Shown: positions 52,584 through 61,616, numbered from the stretch's first letter. The stretch is 64,000 bases of DNA from Motiliproteus sp041586735 (GCA_041586735.1 JBFGZQ010000006.1:62001-126000); one strand, 5' to 3'. Translations and numbers: made by a program. Notes: a model not told the origin generated them from the sequence alone.

Positions 52584-53648
52584 ATGGCTCTGATCAGTAT
52601 GCGACAGCTGCTCGACCACGCAGCAGAAAACGGCTATGGCATTCCCGCGTTCAACGTCAACAATCTTGAGCAGATGCGCGCCATCATGGAAGCGGCCGAT
52701 AACACCGACAGCCCGGTGATCGTGCAGGCCTCTGCGGGGGCGCGCAAATATGCCGGCTCCAACTTCCTCAAGCACATGATTCTGGCGGCGATCGAAGAGT
52801 TCCCCCACATCCCGGTCTGTATGCACCAGGATCACGGCACCTCCCCGGCGATCTGCCAACGCTCGATCCAGCTCGGCTTCTCCTCGGTGATGATGGACGG
52901 CTCGTTGCTGGCCGATGGCAAGACTCCCAGCAGCTACGAATACAACGTCGACGTCACCCGGCGCACCGTCGAGATGGCGCACGCTTGCGGGGTCTCCGTT
53001 GAAGGCGAGCTCGGTTGCCTGGGATCGCTGGAAACCGGCCAGGCGGGTGAAGAGGATGGTGTGGGCGCCGAAGGTATACTCTCCCACGACCAGATGCTGA
53101 CCGACCCCGATGAAGCGGCTGACTTTGTCACCCAGACCGGCTGTGATGCGCTGGCTATCGCTTGCGGCACCAGCCACGGCGCCTACAAGTTTACCCGGCC
53201 ACCTACCGGCGATGTGCTCTCTATCGATACTATTCGCAAGATCCATCAGCGCCTGCCCAACACCCATCTGGTGATGCACGGCTCCTCCTCGGTACCCCAA
53301 GAGTGGCTGGCGGTGATCAACCAGTTTGGTGGCGCGATTCCGGAAACCTACGGCGTGCCAGTCGAGCAGATCGTCGAAGGGATCAAGCACGGGGTCCGCA
53401 AGGTCAATATCGACACCGACCTGCGTCTGGCCTCCACCGGCGCGGTACGGCGTTTTATGGCCGAGAACCCCGCCGAGTTCGATCCGCGCAAATTCCTGGC
53501 CGTAACCATCACCGCGATGCGCGATATCGCCATCGCCCGCTACCAGTCGTTCAACACTGCAGGTCAGGCTAGCAATATCCGCGCCCTGTCACTCGAGGCG
53601 ATGACCGAGCGCTACCTGTCTGGCGCGCTGGATCCGAAGGTTAACTAA
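52584..53648 (+). CDS. fba: Fructose-bisphosphate aldolase, class II
   Basis: A zinc-dependent aldolase of glycolysis and gluconeogenesis. The 354-residue protein has the metal/active motif MHQDHGTSP near residues 81-89, VEGELGCLGSLETG near 138, and the long-form (CalvinA type) block GEEDGVGAEGILSHDQMLTDP in two parts near 152-172; NIDTDLRLA is near 275. AGAGAGGC precedes the ATG. It ends the carbon-metabolism block; a REP-like element follows. Confidence 0.95.
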   Translation: MALISMRQLLDHAAENGYGIPAFNVNNLEQMRAIMEAADNTDSPVIVQASAGARKYAGSNFLKHMILAAIEEFPHIPVCMHQDHGTSPAICQRSIQLGFSSVMMDGSLLADGKTPSSYEYNVDVTRRTVEMAHACGVSVEGELGCLGSLETGQAGEEDGVGAEGILSHDQMLTDPDEAADFVTQTGCDALAIACGTSHGAYKFTRPPTGDVLSIDTIRKIHQRLPNTHLVMHGSSSVPQEWLAVINQFGGAIPETYGVPVEQIVEGIKHGVRKVNIDTDLRLASTGAVRRFMAENPAEFDPRKFLAVTITAMRDIAIARYQSFNTAGQASNIRALSLEAMTERYLSGALDPKVN

Positions 53649-53661
53649 GCGATGCTCCGCT

Positions 53662-53708
53662 GTCGGGTTGAAACCCGACCTACACTGTAGGTCGGAATTG
53701 ATTCCGAC
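53662..53708. repeat. Composite REP/BIME-like element
   Basis: Two 18-bp palindromes, GTCGGGTT-GA-AACCCGAC (53662-53679) and GTCGGAAT-TG-ATTCCGAC (53691-53708), flank a smaller palindrome CTACA-C-TGTAG (53680-53690). The outer units share the GTCGG...CCGAC arms. It may act as the fba terminator, and its first unit recurs at 39503-39520. Confidence 0.8.
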
Positions 53709-53732
53709 AGCCGGAGGCTAAGCCGCTGACCG

Positions 53733-54725
53733 ATGTCATTTAATCCCTGCTCGCTGATCGCTCACCTGCCGCCGTTCGATCCTTTTAGAGGTTCAGATTT
53801 CGGCGGCTACCCGGACTTCTGCCGCTTCTATCAGCTGTCATTTGCGGAGTTAAGCGCCTCTCAGCATCTGGGCCAGCTGCCGATAGACGGCCAGCAGATC
53901 GCGGTGCACCTGTTCCGCCATCCTCAGCCACAGGGCAGCTCTCGAGGCACTCCTCATGGCACCCTAATTATCGTCCACGGCTACCTGGACCATCACGGCC
54001 TGTATCAGCACCTGATCCGCTATGGTCTGCAACGCGGTCTTAATGTGCTCTGTTTCGATCTGCCCGGCCACGGGCTGTCATCCGGCATCCGCGCTTCCAT
54101 CGATAGTTTCGAGCGCTACCAAACCGTGCTGCAAACCCTGCTTGGTCAACTCGCTGACTGGCAGTTGGCTCGGCCACTGCACCTGCTGGGACAGAGTACC
54201 GGTGGGGCGATCATCAACCAGTATCTACTCCAGCAGCGTCCCCAGATCGACGGCCAGATAGTACTGCTAGCGCCGCTGGTACGACCCGCTCGCTGGCACT
54301 GGGTCAGCCTGGCCCATACACTGCTCAGCCCCTGGAAAGCCGCGGTGCCGCGTGATTTCAGCCCCAACAGTACCGATCCGGCCTTTAACGCCTTTCTACC
54401 CAGCGATCCGCTACAATCCCGAGTCATCTGCAGCGCCTGGGTCGGCGCACTGAAGCGCTGGCTACCCCAGTTTCAGACCCTGGCCCCCGCCGATTACCGA
54501 CCGCTGCTGATTCAAGGCCAACAGGACAACAGCGTGGATTGGCACTACAACTTAAGGTTACTGGCGCAGAAGTTTCCGCGACATCCGTTACTGTTGATCC
54601 CGGCAGCCCGGCATCAGCTGGCCAACGAGTCGGCAGCGATCCGCAGCCAATACCTCGACTGGCTCGATCAACAGGGATTCGCCCAGCGTCCTCAACCTCA
54701 ATCCAGTATCCCAACCACCACCTAG
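53733..54725 (+). CDS. Alpha/beta hydrolase (monoacylglycerol lipase-like)
   Basis: A 330-residue serine hydrolase of the lysophospholipase/Hydrolase_4 type. It has VHGYLDHHGLY near residue 79 (oxyanion region), the nucleophile elbow GQSTGG with Ser155, an Asp in QGQQDNSVDW near 264 and a His in AARHQLANES near 292. No signal peptide is seen. The ribosome site is weak (GGAGG is 16 bases upstream), so the start may lie slightly inside. It probably splits acyl esters; substrate unknown. Confidence 0.83.
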   Translation: MSFNPCSLIAHLPPFDPFRGSDFGGYPDFCRFYQLSFAELSASQHLGQLPIDGQQIAVHLFRHPQPQGSSRGTPHGTLIIVHGYLDHHGLYQHLIRYGLQRGLNVLCFDLPGHGLSSGIRASIDSFERYQTVLQTLLGQLADWQLARPLHLLGQSTGGAIINQYLLQQRPQIDGQIVLLAPLVRPARWHWVSLAHTLLSPWKAAVPRDFSPNSTDPAFNAFLPSDPLQSRVICSAWVGALKRWLPQFQTLAPADYRPLLIQGQQDNSVDWHYNLRLLAQKFPRHPLLLIPAARHQLANESAAIRSQYLDWLDQQGFAQRPQPQSSIPTTT

Positions 54726-54736
54726 GGGTCATGTTA

Positions 54737-55195
54737 ATGAAGCAACTACTGATCATCGCTCACGCCCCCTCAGACAACACCCGCCGGCTCACGGAGGCCG
54801 TACTGGCTGGTGCCAACCACCCCGATATCGACATCGAGGTGATCTATAAAGCACCGCTGGATGCGGTCGCGGCCGATGTGCTGGGCGCCGATGCGATCCT
54901 GCTGGGGACCACCACCAATTTTGGCTATATGTCAGGGGCGCTGAAGGACTTTTTCGATCGCATCTATTATCCCTGCCTGGAGCAGACCCAAGGGCTAGCC
55001 TACGCGCTGTTTATCCGCGCGGGCAACGATGGCAGCGGTGCCCAAACCAGCGTCGAGCGGATCGTTACCGGGCTGCGCTGGAAGGCCGTACAACCGCCTC
55101 TAGTGATGACCGGCGAGTTTGACGAGCGCTTTATCGCCCAGTGCCAAGAGCTGGGGATGACCCTGGCCGCAGGGCTGGAAGCGGGCGTCTATTAG
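54737..55195 (+). CDS. Flavodoxin-like NAD(P)H-dependent oxidoreductase
   Basis: A 152-residue flavodoxin-fold protein starting MKQLLIIAHAPSDNTRRLTEAV, where the Ser/Asn/Thr loop binds FMN phosphate, followed by ILLGTTTNFGYMSGALKDFFDR near 57-78 (FMN ring loop). The start at 54737 is set by AGGGG eight bases upstream; an ATG six bases earlier and a much longer frame are less likely. It overlaps nothing and follows the hydrolase by 11 bases, so they are likely co-transcribed. Related proteins reduce quinones or act as multimeric flavodoxins. Confidence 0.8.
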   Translation: MKQLLIIAHAPSDNTRRLTEAVLAGANHPDIDIEVIYKAPLDAVAADVLGADAILLGTTTNFGYMSGALKDFFDRIYYPCLEQTQGLAYALFIRAGNDGSGAQTSVERIVTGLRWKAVQPPLVMTGEFDERFIAQCQELGMTLAAGLEAGVY

Positions 55196-55235
55196 CAGCG
55201 ACAACCCTTGATCCCATAACGCTAGGGCTTTATTG

Positions 55236-55463
55236 GACGATGCCCATCATAGCGGATCAACGCCGCATTCGAGAGCTAGAAAAACAGCTAAAGCGTGTAG
55301 AAATGGAGAAAGATATTCTAAAAAATGGTATAGCTCTCTTGATGTCAGACGAACTGAAAAATACTCGATCGTTCGCAAGTTACAAGAGAGCTTTCCCATT
55401 GCCACTCTGTACAAAGTCTTGGATATTCAACGTAGTAGCTATAAGTACTGGCCAAGATAGTTG
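55236..55463 (+). pseudogene. Truncated, frameshifted IS3-family transposase
   Basis: Two overlapping frames carry pieces of IS3-type orfA and orfB. Frame one has MPIIADQRRIRELEKQLKR, then EMEKDILKNGIALLMSDELKNTRS, the typical orfA/orfB junction; a second frame has SIVRKLQESFPIATLYKVLD and QRSSYKYW, the start of orfB, then a stop at 55460. The rest of orfB (DDE domain) and the ends of the element are missing. It marks the left border of the AT-richer tct island. Confidence 0.8.
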
Positions 55464-55486
55464 ATGCCAGACAAATAACAGACGTA

Positions 55487-56764
55487 TTAATTTTCAACGA
55501 TACCAGATACGTCGATGATATATCGCTGCCTAACATTCTCATGCACTGAATCCATGCAAACCAGTGTACAACACGGACTCCAGCGAGGGTGAAGATCACA
55601 CCGGTTCTCCTTGCCCAGACTGGGGTTTGTATAAAAACTACCTATGTTATAACGCTGATCTTTTTGCGTATCGTACAGGATCAAGAATCGCTCATTGGTC
55701 ACGCTATCAGGGTAGGTATCGGTAAGCATCCATCTACCGTCAGTGGAGTAGGTCATGTGTCCATTTTCTGTCAAGCACTCTTTACCAACAGCAACAACTT
55801 CACTACCGCAATCAGCATAAAGATGGTAATGGATACTGCCATTATGGGGCCCCCACACGATGACAGAATGGTCATCTTTCCAGGCAGGGTGAGAGATCTG
55901 ATACTCCGACTTTTCATAGTCAAAGGTGCCCACTGAATCAGGGTCAAAACCATCCATGAGCTGAGGGATAGGATGATCAGTACACTCTAGCAGACGCAAT
56001 TCGCTACCATCCGGGTTCATGGTAAAAAGCCGGTGCAGGAAGCAAGTTTCATCTTCAACGCGTTCAGTCCAACGATGGATAAACAACAATCTAGAGGAGG
56101 CTGGATTGATCTCTAAATGCGTTACCCAATGGATGGCCTTATCCATAGAGGGTAATGGCTGAAGTTCAGTCAGCTGCTTTAAACTTAAAATCAGCTTTGA
56201 TTCGCCCGTTGCGATATCCATATAGTGGATGCCATCGTTTACAGGCGCATTTTCCAGAGCAGGCTCTGATTCCGTTGCACTATAGCCAATGGTCCGATGG
56301 GTAACCTGGAATCGTGAATAGTCGACACAAAGAGCGTACTTACTATTGGGGGCAACGACATAAACAGGCAAAGGTAAGGTGCGTTCTTGACCGGTCTCTA
56401 CGTTGTAGACCTTAGAGCAAAAATCCGGATAGATCGTACCTTCTCCAATGGAGCGGGCATTGTAAATGACTTGACGATCTTGCTCGCCTTCGAGCCATTG
56501 CAGTTGACAGCCCATCTGCCAGTTCCAGGTGGTAGTCGTCCCAATACAGTGATACTTATCATTGTCTTGCAGATCAAAGAAGCCGACCTCGGAGGACTCT
56601 TTTCCGGTCAGATCTGCAGTCATCATCGATACTTGATTGGAGAGGAAGTAGCGACCGGTCCGGTCCCATACATTCTTATTGTAGTAACCAAAGAAGTGGT
56701 GTTTTTCACCACTTCCTACTCGGCGTATCGGACAAAATTTATTAATTATCTGAGTATTAGACAT
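55487..56764 (-). CDS. Beta-propeller protein (TolB/oligogalacturonate lyase-like fold)
   Basis: A 425-residue protein from the ATG at 56764 (MSNTQIINKF); an extension to 56842 is open but unlikely. It shows repeated propeller-blade patterns: GEKHHFFGYYNKNVWD near 20, SRLLFIHRWTERVED near 240, ISHPAWKDDHSVIVWGP near 304, GHMTYSTDGRWMLTDTYPD near 347 and the final CDLHPRWSPCCTLVCMDSVHENVRQRYIIDVS. The HPRWSP...DSxHE ending resembles oligogalacturonate lyase (PL22) relatives, but the function is unknown. No signal peptide, so cytoplasmic. It is the last gene of the tctCBA operon. The stop lies 23 bases from the IS3 remnant. Confidence 0.65.
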   Translation of the reverse strand: MSNTQIINKFCPIRRVGSGEKHHFFGYYNKNVWDRTGRYFLSNQVSMMTADLTGKESSEVGFFDLQDNDKYHCIGTTTTWNWQMGCQLQWLEGEQDRQVIYNARSIGEGTIYPDFCSKVYNVETGQERTLPLPVYVVAPNSKYALCVDYSRFQVTHRTIGYSATESEPALENAPVNDGIHYMDIATGESKLILSLKQLTELQPLPSMDKAIHWVTHLEINPASSRLLFIHRWTERVEDETCFLHRLFTMNPDGSELRLLECTDHPIPQLMDGFDPDSVGTFDYEKSEYQISHPAWKDDHSVIVWGPHNGSIHYHLYADCGSEVVAVGKECLTENGHMTYSTDGRWMLTDTYPDSVTNERFLILYDTQKDQRYNIGSFYTNPSLGKENRCDLHPRWSPCCTLVCMDSVHENVRQRYIIDVSGIVEN

Positions 56765-56853
56765 ACGATTGGTTTTCTTAATAGTTAATGGGGAGAGGTG
56801 GAGCTTATTAGGCTCCTTTGTAACGCACTCACAGCGAGGCAAGTACGGCGGGC

Positions 56854-57234
56854 CTATTTAGTGAATGTGATCGTGGTTTGGGAGACAGGGATAAAATCGG
56901 AATCTGTAACAACCAGGGAATATTCGCCTTCATCGATAAGTTTCTTTTCGATAAAACGGCCATAAGACCAGGTTGTACTCCAGTTTCCCTTATCGTCTGC
57001 GTGCGCTGCAGGATTCAGTGCATAGCCGATATCACTTTCAACACCGTCTTTTGTGGTGAAGAGCAAAGTAACATCGCTGTTGGGAGAAAAACCGCTTCCA
57101 CTCAGTTCAATTGAACCATTTTTATCGAGTACTGCCGATCCAGCCGATGTGATACTAGCGTTTTTTACGGAGTTCATGGAACACCCACCCAGTACCAAAC
57201 TTAAAGAAAGCGCAATAACGGAAAACATTTTCAT
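56854..57234 (-). CDS. Small lipoprotein with an Ig-like fold pattern
   Basis: A 126-residue exported protein. MKMFSVIALSLSLVLGGC is a lipoprotein signal with Cys18. The mature part has a strand-rich pattern: GSIELSGSGFSPNSDVTLLF, GNWSTTWSYG, EGEYSLVVTDSD, SQTTITFTK, as in IPT/TIG-like or other Ig-type domains. GAGGAT precedes the ATG. It lies 26 bases after tctA and 89 before the propeller gene. It might help present the substrate to the transporter; inference from position only. Confidence 0.7.
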   Translation of the reverse strand: MKMFSVIALSLSLVLGGCSMNSVKNASITSAGSAVLDKNGSIELSGSGFSPNSDVTLLFTTKDGVESDIGYALNPAAHADDKGNWSTTWSYGRFIEKKLIDEGEYSLVVTDSDFIPVSQTTITFTK

Positions 57235-57260
57235 GGTATATCCTCTGTTTTTATTTGTAG

Positions 57261-58766
57261 TTAACTATCCAGAAACTTAGAGCTTTTTCGATGTTGCTGA
57301 ATGCCTTGATAAAGGGCGTAGACAGACAACAGTAAAATCACCAACGAGATGGGCCGAGTTACGAGTTGTGTAGCGAATGTCAGTAGATCGCCATGCACCA
57401 ACGCTAAAGATCGAGCTAGCTCACCCTCAGCCAAAGTACCGAGTACCAGGCCTAGCACCATCGGAGCACGGGGAACACTAAAGAACTGGAGCACAACACC
57501 AACTGCGCCAATAAAGAGCATGATGCCGACATCATCTAATGAACCCCGAATTGAGTAAGAACCAATGGTTGCGAGTGCAAGAATGGCAGGGGCCAAAATA
57601 GTAGGCGGTATCTGAATCACACGTACACAGTACTTCGCAACAAGCAGCCCAATAGGAACAAACAATAAGTTTGCGGCAAATAGGCTTAGAATGAAGCCAT
57701 ACGCAATGTCCGCATTGGAGGTGAACAGCTCTACCCCCGGACGAAGTCCGTGGATCATAAGCCCACCGAGCAAAACAGCTGTTACCGGATTCCCGGGAAT
57801 ACCAAGCGTCATCAACGGAATCAGGGTTCCCCCAGTAACCGCATTATTCGCTGTTTCACAAGCAACAACCCCTTCCGGAGAACCCTTGCCAAATTTTTCC
57901 GGTTCCTTGGAAGCTCGCTTGGCCGCATCGTAGGCCATGAAGCCGCCAACGCTACAACCAACACCAGGGATGATGCCGACGATGACACCTATGATGCTGG
58001 AGCGTAGTAAGTTAACTTTTTGAGTTAACACTTCTGGGAAAAATTTAAACGGGTTAATACCGTCCTCTTTGGAGATCAATCGTTCGCCGCTGTTACGGCG
58101 AGCGATCATATCGACAACTTCAGGAATGGAATACAACCCAATCAGGGCCACTACCAGCGGAATGCCGTCATACAGGGATGGCGAGTCAAAAGTAAAACGC
58201 ATTGATCCGGTTAAGGGATGATTACCCACCGTACTAAGCAACAGCCCCATTGCCCCAGCCATCAAACCTTTTTCCATAGCGCCTGCTGATAAAGATGCGA
58301 TAACCGTAATACCAAAAACAGCTAGCAGAAAAAACTCTGGGGAACCAAATAGTAATGAGAACTCCGCCAGCGGTGGAGCGATAAACAGTAATGCCACGAC
58401 ACTGAATAAACCGCCAATACAGGAACCAAAAGTAGCTAGCGCCAGGGCTCTGGTTGATTGCCCTTGCTTACTCATGGGATGGCCATCAAGTAACGTCGCA
58501 ACGGCTGCAGACGTTCCTGGGATATTTAGTAGTATCGCACTGATGGAACCACTGTATGTGGATGCTAAGTAGATCCCGCCTAACATTCCCATCCCTATTT
58601 GAGGGGGCATGGAGAAAGTCACCGGTATCAACAACGCAACCCCCATCGTACTGCTAAGACCAGGTAAAACACCGATGATCACACCGCCTAGCACACCAGC
58701 AGTGATAGCTAACAGCATGCCGATATCAAGCAACGATGAAAAACCGATTAAAATATTTTCGAACAT
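57261..58766 (-). CDS. tctA: TctA-family tripartite tricarboxylate transporter large permease
   Basis: A 501-residue inner membrane protein with about eleven to twelve helices, the large permease of TTT systems. Typical blocks are GVLPGLSSTMGVALLIPVTF near residues 32-51, YAGSISAI-like STYSGSISAILLNIPGTSAA near 69, and PGVGCSVGGFMAYDAAKRASK with NNAVTGGTLIPLMTLGIPGN near 271-330. AGGAT precedes the ATG. It is third in the tctC-tctB-tctA-lipoprotein-propeller operon. Confidence 0.92.
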   Translation of the reverse strand: MFENILIGFSSLLDIGMLLAITAGVLGGVIIGVLPGLSSTMGVALLIPVTFSMPPQIGMGMLGGIYLASTYSGSISAILLNIPGTSAAVATLLDGHPMSKQGQSTRALALATFGSCIGGLFSVVALLFIAPPLAEFSLLFGSPEFFLLAVFGITVIASLSAGAMEKGLMAGAMGLLLSTVGNHPLTGSMRFTFDSPSLYDGIPLVVALIGLYSIPEVVDMIARRNSGERLISKEDGINPFKFFPEVLTQKVNLLRSSIIGVIVGIIPGVGCSVGGFMAYDAAKRASKEPEKFGKGSPEGVVACETANNAVTGGTLIPLMTLGIPGNPVTAVLLGGLMIHGLRPGVELFTSNADIAYGFILSLFAANLLFVPIGLLVAKYCVRVIQIPPTILAPAILALATIGSYSIRGSLDDVGIMLFIGAVGVVLQFFSVPRAPMVLGLVLGTLAEGELARSLALVHGDLLTFATQLVTRPISLVILLLSVYALYQGIQQHRKSSKFLDS

Positions 58767-58793
58767 GACTGTATCCTGATCTATAAAAAACTA

Positions 58794-59258
58794 TTAAAAG
58801 AACAGACTTTCTGGCCGAGCCACAGCTAGAAAATTAAAGAAAACAACGTACAGCAGCAAGGTCAGACCAACAGCTGTTGCCGTCATCCAGACAACATTCC
58901 GGTATCCCAGCACAAAGATAAAACCGATTAGAAATAACACAGTTGAAATCTCGTAGTTCACCAGCTTGATCGCGCCTAAATAACCCAAGACTCCACCAAA
59001 AACGAGAGCTGCCGCTTTTAGCTGATCAACCTGCCCCCCTGATGAGGTGCCTGAGTCTTCTTGGTGTGACGTCGGTGCCCTGCGAACATTGGTCCGAACC
59101 AACAGCAGCAGAGCCATCACCCCAAGAAAGGCGGCAAGAACACGTGGAAAATAAGAGGACTCCGAGGGATAACCGAATGCAACAAAGCCAACTAAAGACG
59201 CAATAAAGACGACCCCTATCGAGAACAAATTATCTTTTTGTATCTTGCCCATAACCAT
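58794..59258 (-). CDS. tctB: TctB-family tripartite tricarboxylate transporter small permease
   Basis: A 154-residue membrane protein with four hydrophobic segments (about 11-30, 33-52, 80-103 and 108-147 as a split pair), the pattern of TctB subunits, and the family-typical GFVAFGYPSESSYFPRVLAAF early on. GAGG sits six bases before the ATG. It lies 31 bases after tctC and 27 before tctA. Confidence 0.88.
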   Translation of the reverse strand: MVMGKIQKDNLFSIGVVFIASLVGFVAFGYPSESSYFPRVLAAFLGVMALLLLVRTNVRRAPTSHQEDSGTSSGGQVDQLKAAALVFGGVLGYLGAIKLVNYEISTVLFLIGFIFVLGYRNVVWMTATAVGLTLLLYVVFFNFLAVARPESLFF

Positions 59259-59289
59259 TTTTTCCTCTAGATCGATAGTAGTGCCATGC

Positions 59290-60270
59290 TTACTTCAGCA
59301 ACGAAATGTAGTCTTTTACAGACTCTTCAGCCGTCCTGAGGTAGGCACCGAACTCCTCGGCAGTCATGTATTTGAGAGGCAGTCCCATTTTGTCGGCATG
59401 AGCTATGAATTTCGGATCACTCATGACGTTAGCAAACGCATCCTCAATGACTTTCTTGCGATCTTCAGGCATCCCTTTTGGCACAGCTACGCCACGCATA
59501 GCGGCACCAATTCCTGGCACATCGACTCCGGAAGCTTCTTTAATTGTGGGTACGTCTGGAAGATAGGGGTAGCGCTGATCAGCAAAGACAACCAAAGCAC
59601 GCAGACGACCATCCTTTATATGATTAGTGGCTGAGCTCGCAGAAGGAACAACAGCAGCGACCTGATCACCCAACGCTGCAGTAATAGCTGGCCCTGAACC
59701 ATTGAACGGAACGAAGTTTACATCGACACCTAGCTTATCCTCGGCAACGACCACTTGAAGCTGGTTGTTTGATTGAGGACCATCACCACCGACATTTACT
59801 TGCCCTGGGCTGTTTTTTACTGCAGCCAAGAAGTCGGCAAAATTCTGATACGGGCTATCCGCTTTTACAGCCAGCACAACCGGATCTAGTTGAATATTAG
59901 CGATAGGCTCAAAATCCGACATCTCATAAGGGACATTGTCTCTTAGCATCTTGACCATAAAGATGGAGGGGATGTTGATGAATCCAATCTTGTAGCCATC
60001 ATTTTTGGCTTTAGCTAGGTTGGTAAATCCAATCTGGCCACCAGCACCAGGCTTGTTTTGAATAATCAACCGCTGCCCCAAATGCGGCTCAGCATACTTG
60101 GCCAGCACACGCGCAGCAGTATCAGTACCTCCTCCAGGCGAATACGCCACGATCATGGCAACTGGTTTCTTCGGGAAGTCATTCGCAGCCTCAACTTTAA
60201 AGGCCATGACGGTCGTTGCCGCAAGCGTTGCAGATAGCGCGATCACTGAAAATGAGAATTTTCCAAACAT
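59290..60270 (-). CDS. tctC: TctC/Bug-family periplasmic solute-binding protein
   Basis: The 326-residue receptor of the TTT transporter. It has a Sec signal peptide (about 1-28, ending AFKVEAAN), then DFPKKPVAMIVAYSPGGGTDTAARVLA, the Bug-family first loop, NKPGAGGQIG near 77-86 and GSGPAITAALGDQVAAV near 198. Its ligand is probably a carboxylate; Bug proteins vary widely. GAGG precedes the ATG by ten bases. It is the first gene of a five-gene operon facing a GntR regulator. Confidence 0.92.
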   Translation of the reverse strand: MFGKFSFSVIALSATLAATTVMAFKVEAANDFPKKPVAMIVAYSPGGGTDTAARVLAKYAEPHLGQRLIIQNKPGAGGQIGFTNLAKAKNDGYKIGFINIPSIFMVKMLRDNVPYEMSDFEPIANIQLDPVVLAVKADSPYQNFADFLAAVKNSPGQVNVGGDGPQSNNQLQVVVAEDKLGVDVNFVPFNGSGPAITAALGDQVAAVVPSASSATNHIKDGRLRALVVFADQRYPYLPDVPTIKEASGVDVPGIGAAMRGVAVPKGMPEDRKKVIEDAFANVMSDPKFIAHADKMGLPLKYMTAEEFGAYLRTAEESVKDYISLLK

Positions 60271-60803
60271 GGTAGTTAAACCTCTTGTTTATTTTTATAT
60301 GTAGCCGATCCAGCATAGATGACTACTATCTGTGCAAACGAGCCCTAGCATTAACCAGAGCACAACAAGGACAAACTGTTAACAATAGAGCCATCGATTG
60401 AGGAAAGTTTGAAGGAGGGGTCAGCTCTTTTCAGCCCACCTTGCATCGATGTGCATAAATGTATACAACTAGATACATTGTGTCAACACACATGCTTAGA
60501 GGGCCTCGTCTTCGCATAGCGGCTATAACTAAGATAATTAAATCCATATAACATATTGATTTTAATTTAATAATATCAGGAGTGCTTAAAACACACATAT
60601 CCTTGCTCGCTGAACATGTATTTTTCTATAAAAACACATGCTACATTGATTAGCATATACGGCACCAGGAACAGAACGGATAAGATTGGTGACCATTAAG
60701 TACACCGTTCTCAAGCTACAAGCAGTACGGTATATTGGACACCGAAGCTGGAAACATTCGGTTACCCGTATTGAAAATCGAGCAAAGACAACAGGCAGTT
60801 CAG
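60271..60803. promoter_or_regulatory. Divergent regulatory region with a GntR-type operator candidate
   Basis: This AT-rich 530-base spacer separates tctC from the GntR gene and shows no other gene. At 60459-60478 the dyad ATGTAT-N8-ATACAT contains TGTATACA, a core often seen in operators of FCD-type GntR proteins. Its place between divergent genes fits control of both. Confidence 0.5.
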
Positions 60804-61505
60804 ATGACCGTGAAGAAGAAAAGCAGTGACGAGCCTCGCAACGCCACCCCCTCTCTTGGTGAGTATGTATACCAAGAACTACTACGGGCAATCAGGGAGG
60901 GGAAATACCACCCTGGGGAGCGCATTCGGGAGTCTGTTGTTACAAAAGAGCTACAGGTTAGCCGCACACCTGTGCGTGAGGCATTGCGTCGACTACAGTC
61001 GGAGGGCCGACTGAATTTTGAACCGCAGCGTGGCGCTGTAGTTGCGGAACTGGATAGCCAGGAGGTTGCCGAACTCTATGCGCTACGCCAGCAACTGGAA
61101 GGAGTGGCTGCCCGCTTTGCTGCACAGCATGCCTCAGAAAGTGAAGTGGCAGCGATGGAATTCATTCTGGGTAAATGCTTGGAAGCAAAAGACAATCCAC
61201 GTGAACACAACCAGCTAAACTGGGAGCTGCATCATACAATTTACCGAAGTGCCCACAACCGCTTCTTGATGAAGGCTTTTGCCGCTATCTCAGATTCAAT
61301 GGCACTACTTCGTGGTGTTAAATACATACCTGAAGGGCGACCTCAGATGCTCCATGAGGAGCATAGCCGTATCATTGAAGAGATAAAGAATCGCAACCCC
61401 GATGCCGCTGATCAAGCAGCCCAAGCTCATATCCGAAATGCTTTTCAGACCCACCTAGAAAGCGCATTTCAGCAGCGTTCAAACCTAGCCAAAGTCGACA
61501 CGTAA
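60804..61505 (+). CDS. GntR-family (FadR/FCD type) transcriptional regulator
   Basis: A 233-residue regulator with an N-terminal GntR winged helix (about 15-80: LGEYVYQELLRAIREGKYHPGERI, then QVSRTPVREALRRLQSEG) and a C-terminal all-helical FCD domain with metal/ligand residues (NWELHHTIYRSAHN near 133 and EEHSRIIEEI near 178). The ATG at 60804 (MTVKKK) is preferred; a TTG frame from 60735 adds 23 residues without a ribosome site. It likely senses a carboxylic acid and controls the divergent tctCBA operon. Confidence 0.9.
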   Translation: MTVKKKSSDEPRNATPSLGEYVYQELLRAIREGKYHPGERIRESVVTKELQVSRTPVREALRRLQSEGRLNFEPQRGAVVAELDSQEVAELYALRQQLEGVAARFAAQHASESEVAAMEFILGKCLEAKDNPREHNQLNWELHHTIYRSAHNRFLMKAFAAISDSMALLRGVKYIPEGRPQMLHEEHSRIIEEIKNRNPDAADQAAQAHIRNAFQTHLESAFQQRSNLAKVDT

Positions 61506-61616
61506 GCTAAAAACAGCTGCCCATGTCGGTTAGACTGACGCACGGTGACTTTAACCCCCCGGCGGGCATAGCCGGTGGACAGCGCACTGATCGTCACCCC
61601 CTTGCGTAGGCATTAG

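Noticed and set aside
61506..61616. Possible gene remnant between the GntR gene and glnE
   Set aside because: A short minus-strand frame is open (VTISALSTGYARRGVKVTV) but is too short and matches nothing I can name.
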